From NCBI GenBank assembly GCA_042663485.1, contig JBHTAF010000001.1: a DNA stretch of 64,000 nucleotides. One strand, 5' to 3'. The notes beneath the pieces are model-generated. The model was not told the DNA's origin and did not search any database. It worked only from the letters and a program-made list of their open reading frames with translations. Each line of letters begins with the position of its first letter. The first letter of the stretch is position 1. The position numbers were made by a program, and so were the translations under genes. The stretch comes from Natronosalvus sp042663485 (GTDB taxonomy: Archaea; Halobacteriota; Halobacteria; Halobacteriales; Natrialbaceae). Shown here piece by piece: positions 61,776 through 64,000 of this stretch.

Positions 61776-62367
61776 CCTCGAGTGGCCAGAATCGTTCCCA
61801 CGGACGCCACCGGAGGAGCGTGAGGCCTATCCGGGGAACTTCCGCGTTCCGACTCGGCGTGCTTTCGAGAACATCCTTGGCGAACTGAACTCGTGGGATG
61901 AAGTGACCGACGTCCAACTCGAGAGCGGTGCCGATCACCTCAAACAAAACCCGAACCTCCCTTATGCCAACGCTACGCGGCCAGATGATCCAGGCGTCGT
62001 CGCCTACTTCACGAAAGACGGCGACCAGATGGCCGCGGCCTGTGATCGGTGGGATAACCTGCGTGACAACGCGCAGGATCTCTACCACTACCTACACGAA
62101 ACTCGAATGCAGGAACAGCGCGGTACGGTCACCGCCGAAAGCGAATATCAGAAACTTCGACTCCCGAGTGCTGGTGAGGCCGTCGAAGCCGCGCCGTCAC
62201 ATTACGCCGTCCTCGAGGTCGCTCCGGACGCGACTCACGATGATATTCGCGACGCTTACCGCGAGCGGATCAAAGACGCCCATCCCGACAACGGAGGCTC
62301 AGAAGCCGCGTTCAAGCGAGTGCAGAGTGCGTATCAGACGCTGAAAAACGGGGGCGATTCGGCGTGA
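61768..62367 (+). CDS. J-domain (DnaJ-like) protein of mobile elements
   Basis: A 199-residue protein. The C-terminal about 65 residues are a J-domain (YAVLEVAPDATHDDIRDAYRERI, HPD in KDAHPDNGG, AFKRVQSAYQTL). The N-terminal part has no known match. It may recruit a host DnaK. ATG 61768 chosen; GTGA overlap with the next frame at 62364. Confidence 0.85.
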   Translation: MSDLEWPESFPRTPPEEREAYPGNFRVPTRRAFENILGELNSWDEVTDVQLESGADHLKQNPNLPYANATRPDDPGVVAYFTKDGDQMAAACDRWDNLRDNAQDLYHYLHETRMQEQRGTVTAESEYQKLRLPSAGEAVEAAPSHYAVLEVAPDATHDDIRDAYRERIKDAHPDNGGSEAAFKRVQSAYQTLKNGGDSA

Positions 62368-62397
62368 ACGAAACCGATCACTCCTCGAGCGGGATTG

Positions 62398-62716
62398 ATC
62401 GACAATCTCTAGTCTGTCCGGAACAGGTGAGAATGTCGAGATCACCCCTCCGGAACGGCGTCATCGACGAACAGGACTACCCGTTCGCCGGGCGTCAAAT
62501 CGTCGACGAGCAGCCCGAATTCATCACGACCCGCGAAAGAACGGACGCGGGGAGAAGGTGCATCTTCGGCACTTCGTTCGCAGACGAGTTCGATCGTTCC
62601 GGTACTGTCGGCGCGGAGGTCGAACGTTCGCATGCGTTTGTATACCGCCCCAAAGGATATGGGTATTACTTCAGTAGAGGTGTCGTTTCCGAACCCCGCC
62701 CACTACAGCCGGGGGC
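62398..62716. mobile_element. cassette 1, about 320 bp
   Basis: Flanked by TGATCGA at 62396-62402 and 62717-62723 (7-bp direct repeats). The right end has a potential hairpin CCCCG/CGGGG (about 62693-62713), reminiscent of IS200/IS605-type ends, but no transposase is present. It carries one minus-strand gene. Confidence 0.45.
62442..62633 (-). CDS. small acidic protein within cassette 1
   Basis: A 63-residue protein, codon use and acidity typical of haloarchaea (FDLRADSTGTIELVCERS, LLVDDLTPGERVVLFVDD). CATATCC near 62654-62662 would serve as TATA about 25 nt upstream. Family not recognised. Confidence 0.65.
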   Translation of the reverse strand: MRTFDLRADSTGTIELVCERSAEDAPSPRVRSFAGRDEFGLLVDDLTPGERVVLFVDDAVPEG

Positions 62717-62740
62717 TGATCGATCAGAGGGTGATTCGGC

Positions 62741-63106
62741 GTGAGTACCCGGAAAGGCCTCGAGCGCTTCGGCGTCGTCTCGCCGACGGTCGTCCGCGAA
62801 CCCGCTCGAGACGCGCAGAAAATCCCGATCTGCGCCGAGTGCGGCCATCCGGTCGCGAACTCGAAGGGGTCGCAGTCCATCGAGCGACCGACGTTCGTCG
62901 ACGACGACCTGGCGGGCGTCGATCGATTGATCACATTCGGGTGGTCGTGCGAGCGCCACGCCTACGACGTCGTAATGCCGGCCCACGCCCACGGCCCATC
63001 GGCGCCGGGCATGATCGACGGCTGGATCGGCCTCGAGGTCGAGTTCGTCGACGGTCACGTTCGCCACGTTCCGACGCCGGAGCGGGAGGTGACCTATGTC
63101 GAGTGA
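62741..63106 (+). CDS. Zn-knuckle mobile-element protein
   Basis: A 121-residue protein with ICAECGHPVANSKG and a later WSCERHAYDV (Cys-His), a plausible single zinc site. GTG start overlaps the preceding stop; its end overlaps the next start (63096). Function unknown. Confidence 0.7.
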   Translation: MSTRKGLERFGVVSPTVVREPARDAQKIPICAECGHPVANSKGSQSIERPTFVDDDLAGVDRLITFGWSCERHAYDVVMPAHAHGPSAPGMIDGWIGLEVEFVDGHVRHVPTPEREVTYVE

Positions 63107-63296
63107 GCAAGCCCGCCTGGTCGACTTCGGCCCGGATCTCTCGCCGTTAACGGAGGCCGAACGCGAGGCCTACGTCGCCTGTCGCGAAATCGGGGTCGGC
63201 CTTCGCGAGTTCGCTCGACGAACCGACCGGCGTCCGGGTACGATTGGGAACCTGCTCGGTCGAGCAGAGGATCGCCTCGAGGAGGGATTGGCGTGA
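63096..63296 (+). CDS. sigma-70-region-4-like HTH protein
   Basis: A 66-residue protein whose second half (LTEAEREAYVACREIGVGL, then EFARRTDRRPGTIGNLLGRAEDRL) matches a sigma-4-type HTH. Such small HTH proteins regulate viral or plasmid genes in haloarchaea. GTGA overlap with mini-ORF 2. Confidence 0.75.
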   Translation: MSSEQARLVDFGPDLSPLTEAEREAYVACREIGVGLREFARRTDRRPGTIGNLLGRAEDRLEEGLA

Positions 63297-63326
63297 GCGA
63301 AACCGATCACTGCTCGAGCAGCATTG

Positions 63327-63585
63327 GCCGTAGCCCCTGGTCAAAATGCGGTTACTTAGTAACGAGTTCCAGCTCGGACGATCCACACGAACATCCGGAC
63401 CGCCTACCGATCGGTCGAATCGTCTCATCGGGGCAGATTTCCGCACCGTATACGAGTCCACACTGGAGACATTGTGCAACCACCCTCTCGGTATCAACTG
63501 GTTCAGTCACTACGGCTTATCGGAGGAATTGGTCTACAAATAAGACTCTGACAAACTCATCAAAATGGGCCCTCTTTACGGGATT
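63327..63585. mobile_element. cassette 2, about 260 bp
   Basis: It sits between the same left flank and the same right flank (TGATCGATCGGAGGG at 63586-63600 against TGATCGATCAGAGGG at 62717-62731) as cassette 1 but has unrelated content. It carries one minus-strand gene. Confidence 0.45.
63352..63510 (-). CDS. small Cys-rich zinc-finger protein within cassette 2
   Basis: A 52-residue protein from GTG 63510: CLQCG, then IC, then CSCG, a compact zinc-ribbon layout frequent in haloarchaeal small proteins. TTATTTG near 63540-63546 may be its TATA. Confidence 0.65.
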   Translation of the reverse strand: MTEPVDTERVVAQCLQCGLVYGAEICPDETIRPIGRRSGCSCGSSELELVTK

Positions 63586-63606
63586 TGATCGATCGGAGGG
63601 CAAGCG

Positions 63607-63732
63607 ATGAAGCCCGATCGCGACGCGCTTCGGTGCGTCGTCCCTCACTGTGGGCGGGAAGCGGCCGCCGCTACGCCGGATGGGCCGATGTGTTCCGAGC
63701 ACGCAGCTGAACTCGCGGAGGGTCTTCGATGA
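63607..63732 (+). CDS. 41-residue zinc-binding small protein
   Basis: CVVPHCG and MCSEH give three Cys and a His, a minimal zinc site. ATGA overlaps on both sides. Function unknown. Confidence 0.6.
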   Translation: MKPDRDALRCVVPHCGREAAAATPDGPMCSEHAAELAEGLR

Positions 63733-63848
63733 GCCGACTCGTCGAGAACAGCGAGTGCGAGCGCTGTGAGGAATCCATCACCGGCCTCCGTCGCCTTTGT
63801 CCCGAATGTACTCGAGAGGTCCGCCGTGCTCGAGGAGGGCCGCTGTGA
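63729..63848 (+). CDS. 39-residue zinc-ribbon small protein
   Basis: CERCEESITGLRRLCPEC provides two CxxC knuckles. ATGA overlap with the preceding gene and GTGA overlap with the following one. Typical haloarchaeal CPxCG-type mini-protein. Confidence 0.6.
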   Translation: MSRLVENSECERCEESITGLRRLCPECTREVRRARGGPL

Positions 63849-64000
63849 GTTCACAGCCGGCTACCACGCCCCACGAGAGCCATGGGCGATGGAAGTGGGA
63901 CACTTGGGGCCGCGGGCCCTACGACGCGCTCTCGAGCGTCATGCTCGGTCCACCCTTTGAGGGACACCTGAAACTGGACGTCGACGTCGACGGCGAGCCC
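63845..64000 (+). CDS. mobile-element protein, C-terminus cut by window edge
   Basis: At least 52 residues from GTG 63845 (Trp-rich GRWKWDTWGRGPYDAL), coupled to the preceding gene by GTGA. Family not recognised. Confidence 0.5.
   Translation, partial: MSSQPATTPHESHGRWKWDTWGRGPYDALSSVMLGPPFEGHLKLDVDVDGEP

Larger units (their letters stand above)
62364..62744 (+). pseudogene. mini-ORF 1 interrupted by a cassette (read-through frame open)
   Basis: It begins GTG in overlap with the J-domain stop and ends GTGA in overlap with the next gene. Codons at the two ends rejoin, in frame, into a 19-residue ORF (MNETDHSSSGID + RSEGDSA) closely matching mini-ORF 2. The intervening sequence does not resemble a coding region on this strand, although no stop occurs. 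It is either a broken mini-gene or a 126-residue fusion kept open to maintain coupling. Confidence 0.45.
63293..63610 (+). pseudogene. mini-ORF 2 interrupted by a second cassette (frame open)
   Basis: Its first codons match mini-ORF 1 at 33 of 37 bases (62361-62397 against 63290-63326). Ends join in frame into an 18-residue ORF (MSETDHCSSSID + RSEGKR), stopping in an ATGA overlap with the next gene. Same caveat as for mini-ORF 1: open but non-typical middle. Confidence 0.45.

Noticed and set aside
63346..63543. 65-residue plus-strand frame in cassette 2
   Set aside because: Composition is not haloarchaeal; the minus strand encodes a clear Cys-rich protein instead.

Overview
The window is haloarchaeal chromosome, probably from a neutrophilic or alkaliphilic Natrialbales-type genus (the genus is inferred, not proven). 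Signs are high GC with very frequent CTCGAG/GTCGAC words, strongly acidic proteins, an archaeal glycerol-1-phosphate dehydrogenase, a Bat-type HTH regulator, a fused cytochrome oxidase I-III, the archaeal adk/DUF106/cmk/truB group, and Tat signals with lipoboxes. Many starts lie about 26-28 nt from a TATA box, as expected for leaderless archaeal mRNAs.

Layout. 1-2.1 kb: leftward genes for a GT-C-like membrane protein (cut by the window edge), a coupled small ORF and an ATP-grasp enzyme. 2.4-5.7 kb: two rightward Tat-exported PL14-like jelly-roll proteins, the second with three 104-residue C-terminal repeats. 5.8-15.2 kb: a leftward, largely overlapping polysaccharide operon (acyltransferase, Gfo/Idh oxidoreductase, two UDP-sugar dehydrogenases, GT2, DUF354, UDP-GlcNAc 2-epimerase, deacetylase, methyltransferase). 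It looks like a UDP-ManNAcA or UDP-diacetamido-mannuronate pathway, but no aminotransferase is visible. 15.6-29.4 kb: housekeeping and accessory genes (S9 and M48 peptidases, LPG-synthase-like membrane protein, egsA, a CopB-type ATPase, ilvE, a HAD hydrolase, a DyP-like Tat lipoprotein). 29.6-33.1 kb: cytochrome oxidase. 33.4-40.4 kb: amphi-Trp protein, adk, a pilin-like vWA surface protein on the opposite strand, DUF106 insertase, cmk, truB.

40.4-53.0 kb is an acyl-CoA and transport region: MaoC hydratase, alpha/beta hydrolase, acyl-CoA ligase, Bat-type regulator, thiolase, DUF35 protein, then a complete Liv-type ABC operon ending in a FabH-like enzyme. LivM seems to begin at an ATT codon. 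53.1-61.2 kb: yqeC, CBS protein, a formate-dehydrogenase-like molybdoenzyme, udk, aldo/keto reductase, a degenerate MPN protein, VOC protein and DUF5779.

From 61.4 kb to the end the character changes. A tRNA-Pro(GGG) gene is followed by a hairpin and then a chain of tiny genes that overlap by ATGA/GTGA and encode Zn-ribbon, J-domain and HTH proteins. This resembles an integrated virus or plasmid module next to a tRNA. Two near-identical mini-ORFs in the chain are each split at the same point by a different cassette carrying one small gene on the opposite strand, and the sense frame stays open through both. That is the most unusual structure in the window.
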